From: Rhizobium sp. Pop5
Lineage (GTDB): Bacteria; Pseudomonadota; Alphaproteobacteria; Rhizobiales; Rhizobiaceae
Reading direction: 5' to 3'
DNA length: 64,000 bases
Assembly (NCBI RefSeq): GCF_024721175.1
Contig: NZ_CP099399.1
Coordinates: forward strand, 1,364,001-1,428,000
This document shows, in pieces, positions 25,813 through 33,133 of the stretch (the stretch's first letter is position 1; the number at the start of each line of letters is the position of its first letter). Below the pieces are notes generated by a model. That model was not told where the DNA came from, did not search any database, and worked only from the letters and a program-made list of their open reading frames with translations. The translations under genes were made by a program, and so were the position numbers.

Positions 25813-27260
25813 GCGGCGTCCTTTATGGCTCTGTAGGCCGCGAGCGCGCGGTCGCGGGCGCTGGCATGGTCGACGATCGGTTTCGGATAAGTTTCACCAA
25901 GGGTGACGCCGGCCTCGTTAAGGACGCTCTTCGGCGCCTCGAACGGCCGATGGATGTATTTCGCGTCAAGTCCCCGAAGCTCCGGCACGTGGTTTCTGAC
26001 ATAGTCGCCGTCGGGATCGAAGGTTTCGCCTTGCAGCACCGGATTGAAGATGCGGAAGAATGGCGAGGCGTCGGCTCCGGAGCCTGCGACCCATTGCCAG
26101 CTTGCCGCGTTATTGGCCGGATCGGCATCGACCAGCGTATCCCGGAACCAGGCCTCGCCTCGGCGCCAGTCGATCATCAGGTCCTTGATCAGGAAGGAGG
26201 CGACGATCATGCGCACGCGATTGTGCATCCAGCCGTGGCGCCAGAGCTGGCGCATGCCGGCATCGACGATCGGATAGCCGGTCATGCCACGGCGCCACGC
26301 TTTGAAATCTTCGCCGTCGTTGCGCCATTCGAAGCCGTCGAAACGATCGTTCCAGTTGGCCGAGGCAAGGTGCGGAAAATGGAAGAGCAGGTGATAGGAG
26401 AATTCGCGCCAGGCGATTTCCTTGCGGAAATGCACGATGTCGGCTGCCGGCACTTGCTTGGACAGGCCGCGCGTCTCATCCCAGATGCGGGCAGGGGAGA
26501 TCTCGCCGAGCGCCAGATGCGGCGACAGCATCGAGGTCGCGTCCCTCGCCGGATGGTCGCGGTTTTCCTTGTAGCCGGCGAGACCGTGCTCGACGAAGGC
26601 GCGAAGCTTCTCCCGCGCGCCTTGCTCGCCCGGCGTCCACAGGTCGGCGAAATCTCGTGCCCAATCCGGCTTTTTCGGCAGCAGCCCCCAGCTGTCCAGC
26701 ATGTCCGATGCCGGAAGCTCCTGAGCCAGATGCAGCTTCGGCGGTGCGTCCATGGGCGGCTCCGGTTCGCCGGCATTCTCCAGCGCGCGCCAGAACGGCG
26801 TGTAGACGCGATAGGGGGTACCGCCGCCGGTCACCAGCCTCGAAGGTTCGTGCAGCAATTGGCCGCCGAAGCTTTGGACCTCGATCGCCTGCTTCTCCAG
26901 TTCATGCTTGATGCGAATGTCGATGGACATTCCTGCCGGATCGTAGCGTCGGTTCCAAAAGACGGCGTCGGCGCCGCTTGTCCCGATGACGGCGCGGAGC
27001 ACCTCCAAGGCCCTGCCGCCGGCAAGCACCAACCGTCCCTGCCGCTCGCGCAGCGAGCTGTCGAGCGCATCCAGAGAATGATGCAGCCACCAGCACTGCG
27101 CAGCGCCCAGCGGCCCCGTGCCTGCTGCTTCGGGCTCCCTTATGTAGAAGGGGATGATCGGCCGCCCGGAGAGATGGGCTGCATCGAGTGCCTTGTTGTC
27201 ACCAAGGCGCAAATCCTTGCGAAACCAGAGAATGACAGGTTTTGTCGCGTCCTTAGTCAA
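25809..27260 (-). CDS. phrB: Deoxyribodipyrimidine photo-lyase
   Basis: 483 residues, class I photolyase. N-terminal antenna domain VILWFRKDLRLGDNKALDAA; the C-terminal FAD domain has TSMLSPHLALGEISPARIW, FRKEIAWREFSYHLLFHFP and YPIVDAGMRQLWRHGWMHNR, the last being the most conserved photolyase block. It repairs cyclobutane pyrimidine dimers with blue light. The start appears to be TTG at 27260 with GGGGGAA upstream; I see no better ATG. It is the first gene of the leftward operon and is preceded by the TGATCC-N16-CGTA promoter. Confidence 0.95.
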   Translation of the reverse strand: MTKDATKPVILWFRKDLRLGDNKALDAAHLSGRPIIPFYIREPEAAGTGPLGAAQCWWLHHSLDALDSSLRERQGRLVLAGGRALEVLRAVIGTSGADAVFWNRRYDPAGMSIDIRIKHELEKQAIEVQSFGGQLLHEPSRLVTGGGTPYRVYTPFWRALENAGEPEPPMDAPPKLHLAQELPASDMLDSWGLLPKKPDWARDFADLWTPGEQGAREKLRAFVEHGLAGYKENRDHPARDATSMLSPHLALGEISPARIWDETRGLSKQVPAADIVHFRKEIAWREFSYHLLFHFPHLASANWNDRFDGFEWRNDGEDFKAWRRGMTGYPIVDAGMRQLWRHGWMHNRVRMIVASFLIKDLMIDWRRGEAWFRDTLVDADPANNAASWQWVAGSGADASPFFRIFNPVLQGETFDPDGDYVRNHVPELRGLDAKYIHRPFEAPKSVLNEAGVTLGETYPKPIVDHASARDRALAAYRAIKDAA

Positions 27261-27295
27261 TGAAGCCGTTCCCCCGTCCGTGTTCTTTCACTTGC

Positions 27296-27321
27296 TACGG
27301 ATGTACGGAACGGCCGGATCA
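27296..27321 (-). promoter_or_regulatory. Putative ECF (RpoE/ChrR-type) promoter of the photolyase operon
   Basis: Read on the minus strand, TGATCC (27316-27321) and CGTA (27296-27299) are separated by 16 bases and end about 36 bases before the phrB start. Spacing and boxes are identical to the motif before the ChrR-like gene. Confidence 0.6.
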
Positions 27322-27366
27322 AAAGTTTCATCGACGGGAAAAGCTTTTGTCTGCGCCACGGCATGA

Positions 27367-27396
27367 AAAAGGCCGGCATGAACCGGCCTTTTCTCT
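27367..27396. terminator. Bidirectional terminator
   Basis: AAAAGGCCGG and CCGGCCTTTT pair around CATGAA. It lies 21 bases beyond the stop of the small secreted protein gene, separating it from the phrB promoter. Confidence 0.8.
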
Positions 27397-27413
27397 CAAC
27401 GGAAGATTGCCGC

Positions 27414-27740
27414 TTAATTGTCGTATTCGCGGCAGGCCTCGCTGATAGACGCGCCGCTTTCACCACCGCGCGTGTCGACGCCGGACATCTGCTGCGGCAT
27501 GCCGGGGCATTCCATCGACTGCGGTTGGCCGATGCTCTGCGTGGTTGTCGGATCGACCGGCGAGATGGGCACCGGATGAATGCCGTTGTCGCTGTTGGTG
27601 TAATCGGACGAATAGGTGCCCGAGCTGGGATCGGTCGAGCCGCCGTTGGTCGGGCCGATCGGGTCCGGATTCGACTGGGCAAATGCCGACGATGCCATGC
27701 CGATCGCAAGTAGCGAAGCGGCGATAAGGGACTTGGTCAT
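27414..27740 (-). CDS. Small secreted protein, unknown function
   Basis: 108 residues. Clear Sec signal peptide MTKSLIAASLLAIGMASSAFAQ, cut after AFA. The mature part of about 87 residues is rich in Ser, Pro, Gly, Asp and Thr with two cysteines (ECPGM and EACREY), which could form a disulfide. GGAGGGTATCC precedes the ATG. I do not recognise a family; low-complexity periplasmic proteins like this are common and poorly conserved in rhizobia. It stands alone. Confidence 0.75.
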   Translation of the reverse strand: MTKSLIAASLLAIGMASSAFAQSNPDPIGPTNGGSTDPSSGTYSSDYTNSDNGIHPVPISPVDPTTTQSIGQPQSMECPGMPQQMSGVDTRGGESGASISEACREYDN

Positions 27741-27949
27741 AAGGATACCCTCCTTTGATTTTCATCTTGGATGACCTCTGGGTAACTGCCCTTTGGAATC
27801 ATTGTTCCGAAATTTATCGAAAACCTGCCGATCCCCCCGCGGCCTGTCGGCGTGGTTACGGATAAACCTTAACGGCCGAAGCCGCTGGATCGGTGTCGCC
27901 GTCTGCCTTAGTGGCATGGCGAAACGCCAATCCGCAGCATGAGGCCGCT

Positions 27950-28261
27950 ATGTTCGTTTCCCCGCGCGAGGCCGCAGATCTCGGTCTCCAGATCGCGATT
28001 GCACTCGCCTTGACGGTAGCCGGCATGGCGATCGCATCTTCTGCCATGGGCGGCGAGAAAGTTACGATATCGGCGCTCGACGTCAGCCGTCCCTCGCTAT
28101 GGACGGCCGTCCCGATGCGCGTCGACCCGGCAACGCAGGCCTATCTGCGCGCCGATGCTCCCGCCGGGTTGCTACTTGCCGATGGCGCCGATGGGCTGTG
28201 TCACGACCAGATCGGCCTTCGCCTCTCCTGCGACTTGATGGCAACCGGCACGGCCTTCTAG
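27950..28261 (+). CDS. Hypothetical protein with N-terminal hydrophobic segment
   Basis: 103 residues from the ATG at 27950, which has GAGG upstream; an in-frame GTG at 27893 would add 19 residues. Residues about 11-29 (LGLQIAIALALTVAGMAIA) form one helix or an uncleaved signal, followed by a small domain with two cysteines (GLCHDQ and RLSCDL). No family recognised. It is convergent with the AsnC-type regulator, with only 5 bases between the stops. Confidence 0.55.
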   Translation: MFVSPREAADLGLQIAIALALTVAGMAIASSAMGGEKVTISALDVSRPSLWTAVPMRVDPATQAYLRADAPAGLLLADGADGLCHDQIGLRLSCDLMATGTAF

Positions 28262-28266
28262 GCAGC

Positions 28267-28761
28267 TCAGCGCGAACGGCCGGCGGTCGATAGCTGTACG
28301 GGCAGGATCGTCGACGCCTTGATGTCCTTCAGCACGAACATCGTATGCATCTCCTTGATGCCGGGCAGGCGACGGATGACTGTCATGGCGAATTCGGCAT
28401 AGCTGTCGAGATCGGCCGCGACCACCTGCAGCAGGAAATCTGCTTCGCCGGCGACCGAATAGCAGGCGATGACCGCCTCCAGTTCTCCGACCTCACGCTC
28501 GAACCGTTCGGCCTCGTCATGAGAATGTGTGTCGATCTGCACACGCACGAAGGCAAGAACCCCGAGGCCGACGGCGCGGCGATCGACGACGGCCTGATAG
28601 CCGCGGATAACGCCGGCCTCCTCCAGCCGCTTCACCTTACGCCAGCAGGGAGAGGTCGACATTCCCACGCGCTCGGCAAGCTCCTGGTTGGTCAGCCGGC
28701 CCTCGCTCTGTAGCGCCTTCAATATGCGGATATCTCCCGGCTCGAATTCCATAATCGGCAT
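28267..28761 (-). CDS. Lrp/AsnC-family transcriptional regulator
   Basis: 164 residues from the ATG at 28761 (AAAGGA upstream; an ATG three codons later is also possible). The HTH is DIRILKALQSEGRLTNQELA then RVGMSTSPCWRKVKRLEEAG, and the RAM ligand domain spans residues about 70-150 (ACYSVAGEADFLLQVVAADL). It is divergent from the DUF2000 gene with 127 bp between, so that gene is the obvious target. The amino acid effector is unknown. It is distinct from the AldR-like protein at 14824-15285. Confidence 0.9.
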   Translation of the reverse strand: MPIMEFEPGDIRILKALQSEGRLTNQELAERVGMSTSPCWRKVKRLEEAGVIRGYQAVVDRRAVGLGVLAFVRVQIDTHSHDEAERFEREVGELEAVIACYSVAGEADFLLQVVAADLDSYAEFAMTVIRRLPGIKEMHTMFVLKDIKASTILPVQLSTAGRSR

Positions 28762-28888
28762 GTCCTTTCGATTATTGCTTGCAATTAGGTAAGTCCTACC
28801 AAATTGGCGGGTCTGGCGACAGGAATAGGCAGGATATTTCTCCGGCTTTCGATAAGTTCGGAAAACGAACGAAAAACGGAGGCGATGG

Positions 28889-29308
28889 ATGACAAGTGAG
28901 GATTGGCGTGTCGCGGTGATTGTCGAGCCGGGGCTGCCGGCCGGCGAACTCGCCAATACCGTTGCAGTACTGTCGATCGGCCTTGGCGCGGCAGCTCCCG
29001 CGCTTGCCGGCGCGCGGCTCACCGATCAAGGGGGCCGGACATTTCATATCAGCGCCAACAAGCCGGTTCCGGTGCTGCAGGCGGCGGCCATGGATCTTAG
29101 ATCGCTGTTGCTGAAGGCTTTGCCGGCGCCCGAAGGTGCGCTCGTCGTGCCGTTCCCGCGTTTCGCCCGCGCCTTGCATGTCTATGCCGACTACGAGGCT
29201 TCGATGCCTGAGCGCGACCTTTCCTCGGAAACCATCGACGGCGTTGGTCTCGCCGGCCCGACGAAATGGATCCGCTCGCTGACGGGCTCGTTGAAGCTGC
29301 TGCGTTGA
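28889..29308 (+). CDS. DUF2000 protein
   Basis: 139 residues. The pattern VAVIVEPGLPAGELANTVAVLSIGLG, GRTFHISANKPVPVLQA and the later FARALHVYADYEA matches DUF2000, a family with a PTH2-like fold and no proven function. A gene pair with a divergent Lrp-type regulator is common for this family and suggests an amino-acid-related role. GGAGGCG precedes the ATG. Confidence 0.8.
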   Translation: MTSEDWRVAVIVEPGLPAGELANTVAVLSIGLGAAAPALAGARLTDQGGRTFHISANKPVPVLQAAAMDLRSLLLKALPAPEGALVVPFPRFARALHVYADYEASMPERDLSSETIDGVGLAGPTKWIRSLTGSLKLLR

Positions 29309-29430
29309 TGGATGTCGCCGAGCGGAGACATGGGAGATATCTCCTGGCCAAAGCTTGCAAAAGGCGATGATTTGCCGTCTGATCGGACGATAGCGACAAC
29401 CACCGATGCTCTTCCCAAAAGGATCCGCCT

Positions 29431-30102
29431 TTGTCCCTGCCGATGCCCCGCGGCTTCGAGAAGCCCTATGCCGCCTTCCTGTTCGATATGGACGGCACCA
29501 TCCTCAATTCGATCCTGGCGGCTGAGCGGAGCGACTGGGCGAGGCGTCATGGGCTCGATGTCGCTGAATTCTTGCCGAAGATGCACGGCTCGCGCGGCAT
29601 CGACACGATCGCCCGGCTGAACCTGCCCGGCGTCGATCCTGAATACGAAGCAAAACTGGTGACCGAGGCCGAAATTGCCGATGTCAATGATGTCGGTGCC
29701 ATTCCGGGTGCCGCAGCATTCCTAAGTTCGCTGCCGCCGGACCGCTGGGCGATCGTCACCTCCTCGCCGCTGCGCCTTGCTCACCGGCGGCTGGAGGCGG
29801 CTGGTCTGCCGCGGCCTAAATTCATGGTGACGGCGGAAGACGTGACGGTCGGGAAACCCGATCCGCAATGTTATATTCTTGGCGCCGAGCGCCTTGGCGT
29901 CAGCACGCATGATTGCCTTGTATTCGAGGATGTTGCAGCCGGCATCGCCGCCGGCGAGGCGGCCGGTGCCGATGTCATGGTCGTCACCGCGACCCATCAG
30001 CACAAGATGGAGACGGTGCATCCGAGCCTGGCATCCTATGACGAAATCTCGGTCCGCATTTCCGCCGACCATAAGATATTCATCGTGCCCAGCGCGGTCT
30101 GA
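29431..30102 (+). CDS. HAD-family phosphatase (beta-phosphoglucomutase-like)
   Basis: 223 residues. HAD motif I FDMDGTILNS (about residues 18-27), motif II VTSSP near residue 109, and motifs III/IV with GKPDPQCY near 142 and VFEDVAAGIAAGEAAG near 165-180. The helical cap after motif I puts it in the sugar-phosphatase/phosphoglucomutase subgroup. The start is probably TTG at 29431, since AAAGGA sits 6-7 bases upstream; an ATG follows 4 codons later. The substrate, perhaps a small sugar phosphate, is unknown. It is convergent with nasA. Confidence 0.9.
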   Translation: MSLPMPRGFEKPYAAFLFDMDGTILNSILAAERSDWARRHGLDVAEFLPKMHGSRGIDTIARLNLPGVDPEYEAKLVTEAEIADVNDVGAIPGAAAFLSSLPPDRWAIVTSSPLRLAHRRLEAAGLPRPKFMVTAEDVTVGKPDPQCYILGAERLGVSTHDCLVFEDVAAGIAAGEAAGADVMVVTATHQHKMETVHPSLASYDEISVRISADHKIFIVPSAV

Positions 30103-30135
30103 TACCGCTGGGCCGCGTCGGCGGTTTCCGGCCCT

Positions 30136-32793
30136 TCATTCCGCGGCTGCGGCAAGACAGCGGTCGATGATCTTGCCGATTTCGCCACGGCAGGAGCCGC
30201 AATTGGTTCCAGCGCTTGTTTCCTTGCCGACCGCCTCGACGCTGTGGCACCCGCCGCGCACGGCGGCGGCGATCTGATTCACTCCGACGCTGAAACAGGA
30301 GCAGACGGTCGCGCCCGGGTCCGGCCTGCCGGCCCCGGGGCGGCCGGCGACCAGCGCAAAGCGTTTCCTGAGGTCGCCATGCGAGGCGGTAAGTTGCGAG
30401 ATCGCCCAGTTGCGCGCGACGGCGACCGGCTCGCGTGCGAGGAACAGCGCGGCAAGCAGGGTCTCGCCATCGAAGAAGGCAAGCCTGAGGTCGCCGGATT
30501 GCCGGTCGGCATAACCGAGCGGCTCGATTTCATCAGGAATGGCGAAAACCGCGCGGCACCAAGAGACCCAGTCTTCAATGGCCTCGCTGAAGGCAAGCTC
30601 CAGCCGCCAGCCGCCGACAGCTTTCGCCAGCGCCCAATAGCCCGCGTCGGGCGTGGCGGGTTTTACGGCCGAGACGGCGAAACCATAATGCGTAGCGCGG
30701 AAGGGGCGGACGGCGACGGCGACGTTCTTCGACGCCGGCTGACCGGAAAACGGGTCGGTGATCGGCGCAACCATGGCGTCGATCCGCGCTTTTGCCGCGA
30801 ACTGATCGTTCCAGTGCATCGGCGCAAAGATGCCGCCGCGCGCCTGGCGATCGGTCACCAAGGCACGGACGACAGCCTTGCCGTGCGGGCTTTCGATCTC
30901 CACCAAACCGGCGCTTGATATGCCGGTCTCGATCGCATCGCGCGGATGGATTTCCGCGAAAGGCTCGGCGATGTGGGCTGAGAGCCGCGCGCTCTTTCCG
31001 GTCCGCGTCATCGTGTGCCACTGGTCGCGGATGCGTCCGGTATTCATGGTGAAGGGAAAGTCGGCATTGGTGCGATCCGTTGCGGGCGGCTCCACCGCGA
31101 CGAAGCGTGCCTTGCGGTCGGGATGGAAGAAACCGCCCTCGGCGAAGAAACGGGTGACGCCGCCTGCGGTCCCTGCCGCCTGCGGCCATTGGAAAGGTGA
31201 CAGTTCATCATAGGCGGCACCGGCAATATCGGCGCGGGCGCCGATATCGAAATCGCGGCTGCCGTCATTTTCGAAGGCGGAAAGCGCGGCATGTTCCGCA
31301 AAGATATCGACCGGCGCATCGAAGTCGAAGGCATCGGCAAATCCCATGCGGCGGGCGACTTCCGCAAGCTGCCACCAGTCGGCCTTCGCCTCGCCGGGGA
31401 TGTCGAGGAAAGGCCGCTGCCTTGAGATGCGCCGCTCGGAATTGGTGACGGTGCCGTTCTTCTCGCCCCAGCCGAGCGAGGGCAAAAGCACATGCGCGTG
31501 CCGGGTCGTATCCGTCTCTTTCAGGATGTCGGACACGACGACGAAGGGACAGGCGGCGATCGCGCTTTCGACGCTGTCGGCAGCCGGCATCGAGACAACG
31601 GGATTGGTGGCCATGACCCAGAGCGCCTTGATGCGCCCGTCGGCCACCGCACGGAACATGTCGACCGCCTTCAGGCCGGGCTTTGCGGCAATAACAGGCG
31701 AGTTCCAGAAGCGCTGCACGCGGTCCCGGTCCTCAGGGTTTTCGATCGCCATGTGGGCGGCAAGCATATTGGCGAGACCGCCGACCTCGCGCCCGCCCAT
31801 GGCGTTCGGCTGGCCGGTCAGCGAGAACGGTCCCATGCCCGGGCGGCCGATGCGGCCGGTCGCCAGATGACAGTTGAGGATGGCATTGACCTTGTCGGTG
31901 CCGGAGGAGGACTGGTTGACGCCCTGGCTGTAGCAGGTGACGACCTTCTCGGTCGTCTCGAACAGCCGGAAAAATTCCCGGATCTGCATGGCCGGCAGGC
32001 CGGTCCGTTCCAGGAGCTCGTTGATATCGAGTGCTGCGGCCGCCGCAAAGGCGGCGGCAAACCCTTCCGTATGGGCGGCAATATAGTTCTGGTCGATCGC
32101 CGGGCTCGTCGCGAGATGAGCCAGCAGCCCCATGAAAAGCGCGACGTCGCCATCCGGGCGGATGGCCAGATGCAGGTCGGCGATGTCGCATGTCATCGTC
32201 CGGCGAGGATCGATGACGACGACCCGCATGCTCGGCCGCGCCGTTTTCGCGGCAGCGAGCCGCTGATAGATGACGGGATGGCACCAGGCGAGGTTGGAAC
32301 CGGTCAAGACCACCAGATCCGCCAGCTCGATATCCTCATAGGTGCCGGGCACGGTATCTGCGCCAAAGGCGCGGCGATGTCCCGCCACCGATGAGGACAT
32401 GCAGAGCCGCGAATTGGTGTCGATATTGGCCGAGCCGATGAAGCCCTTCATCAGCTTGTTGGCGATGTAATAGTCTTCGGTCAGCAACTGACCCGAGACG
32501 TAGAAGGCGACGGAATCAGGCCCATGTTCGGCGATCGTTTCGGAAAAACGCCGGGCAACGAGATCAAGCGCCTCGTCCCAGCCGCTCCGTTCGCCAGCGA
32601 TTTCGGGATAGAGAAGCCGGCCGTCGAGATCGATCGTTTCGGCAAGCGCCGAGCCCTTCGAGCAGAGCCGGCCGAAATTCGACGGATGCTCGGGATCGCC
32701 CTTGACGCTGACCGTGCCGGCCTCGTCGACCGCGGCGGTCACGCCGCAGCCGACGCCGCAATAGGGACAGGTGGTCTTGACCTCGGCCATCAT
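30136..32793 (-). CDS. nasA: Assimilatory nitrate reductase catalytic subunit
   Basis: 885 residues. N-terminal [4Fe-4S] cysteines in CPYCGVGC (C9, C12, C16) and RLCSKG, then the Mo-bis-MGD domains (YVSGQLLTEDYYIANKLMKG, NCHLATGRIGRPGMGPFS). The C-terminus carries a BFD-like [2Fe-2S] segment, VCSCFSVG with NCGSCRGEI, found in NasA proteins that need no separate NasC electron donor subunit. It reduces nitrate to nitrite in the cytoplasm. The first ATG follows the nirD stop directly, so it is the fourth gene of the nas operon. Confidence 0.96.
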   Translation of the reverse strand: MMAEVKTTCPYCGVGCGVTAAVDEAGTVSVKGDPEHPSNFGRLCSKGSALAETIDLDGRLLYPEIAGERSGWDEALDLVARRFSETIAEHGPDSVAFYVSGQLLTEDYYIANKLMKGFIGSANIDTNSRLCMSSSVAGHRRAFGADTVPGTYEDIELADLVVLTGSNLAWCHPVIYQRLAAAKTARPSMRVVVIDPRRTMTCDIADLHLAIRPDGDVALFMGLLAHLATSPAIDQNYIAAHTEGFAAAFAAAAALDINELLERTGLPAMQIREFFRLFETTEKVVTCYSQGVNQSSSGTDKVNAILNCHLATGRIGRPGMGPFSLTGQPNAMGGREVGGLANMLAAHMAIENPEDRDRVQRFWNSPVIAAKPGLKAVDMFRAVADGRIKALWVMATNPVVSMPAADSVESAIAACPFVVVSDILKETDTTRHAHVLLPSLGWGEKNGTVTNSERRISRQRPFLDIPGEAKADWWQLAEVARRMGFADAFDFDAPVDIFAEHAALSAFENDGSRDFDIGARADIAGAAYDELSPFQWPQAAGTAGGVTRFFAEGGFFHPDRKARFVAVEPPATDRTNADFPFTMNTGRIRDQWHTMTRTGKSARLSAHIAEPFAEIHPRDAIETGISSAGLVEIESPHGKAVVRALVTDRQARGGIFAPMHWNDQFAAKARIDAMVAPITDPFSGQPASKNVAVAVRPFRATHYGFAVSAVKPATPDAGYWALAKAVGGWRLELAFSEAIEDWVSWCRAVFAIPDEIEPLGYADRQSGDLRLAFFDGETLLAALFLAREPVAVARNWAISQLTASHGDLRKRFALVAGRPGAGRPDPGATVCSCFSVGVNQIAAAVRGGCHSVEAVGKETSAGTNCGSCRGEIGKIIDRCLAAAAE

Positions 32794-33123
32794 CTATTCC
32801 GCCGCCATCATCATGCTTTCGAGCGCGATGAAGAGGGCGCCGTCCTCATTGCGGACCGGGATGGTCCTGACCTCGCCCTCGTCGGCGCCGAGCGCCTTGC
32901 CGGTTTCAAGAGAGATCACCCAGTTGTGCAGCGGGCAGGTGACGGCCTTGGCATGCACGATGCCCTGGGAGAGCGGGCCGCCCTTGTGCGGGCAGTGATC
33001 CTCGATGGCAAAGACCTCGTTCTCGGCCGTGCGGAAGACGGCGATCTTGCCCTGCGGCGTCTTCACGCAGCGTGCGCCGCGTAAAGGGATGTCGGAGATG
33101 TCGCCGATTGCAATCCAATTCAT
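32794..33123 (-). CDS. nirD: Nitrite reductase (NADH) small subunit, Rieske type
   Basis: 109 residues from the ATG at 33123, which has AGGAG six bases upstream; the ATG two codons earlier overlaps that site. A complete Rieske [2Fe-2S] motif is present, CPHKGG and CPLHNW. It associates with NirB in the cytoplasmic reduction of nitrite to ammonium. It is separated from nirB by 10 bases and abuts nasA. Confidence 0.95.
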   Translation of the reverse strand: MNWIAIGDISDIPLRGARCVKTPQGKIAVFRTAENEVFAIEDHCPHKGGPLSQGIVHAKAVTCPLHNWVISLETGKALGADEGEVRTIPVRNEDGALFIALESMMMAAE

Positions 33124-33133
33124 AGTCATCTCC

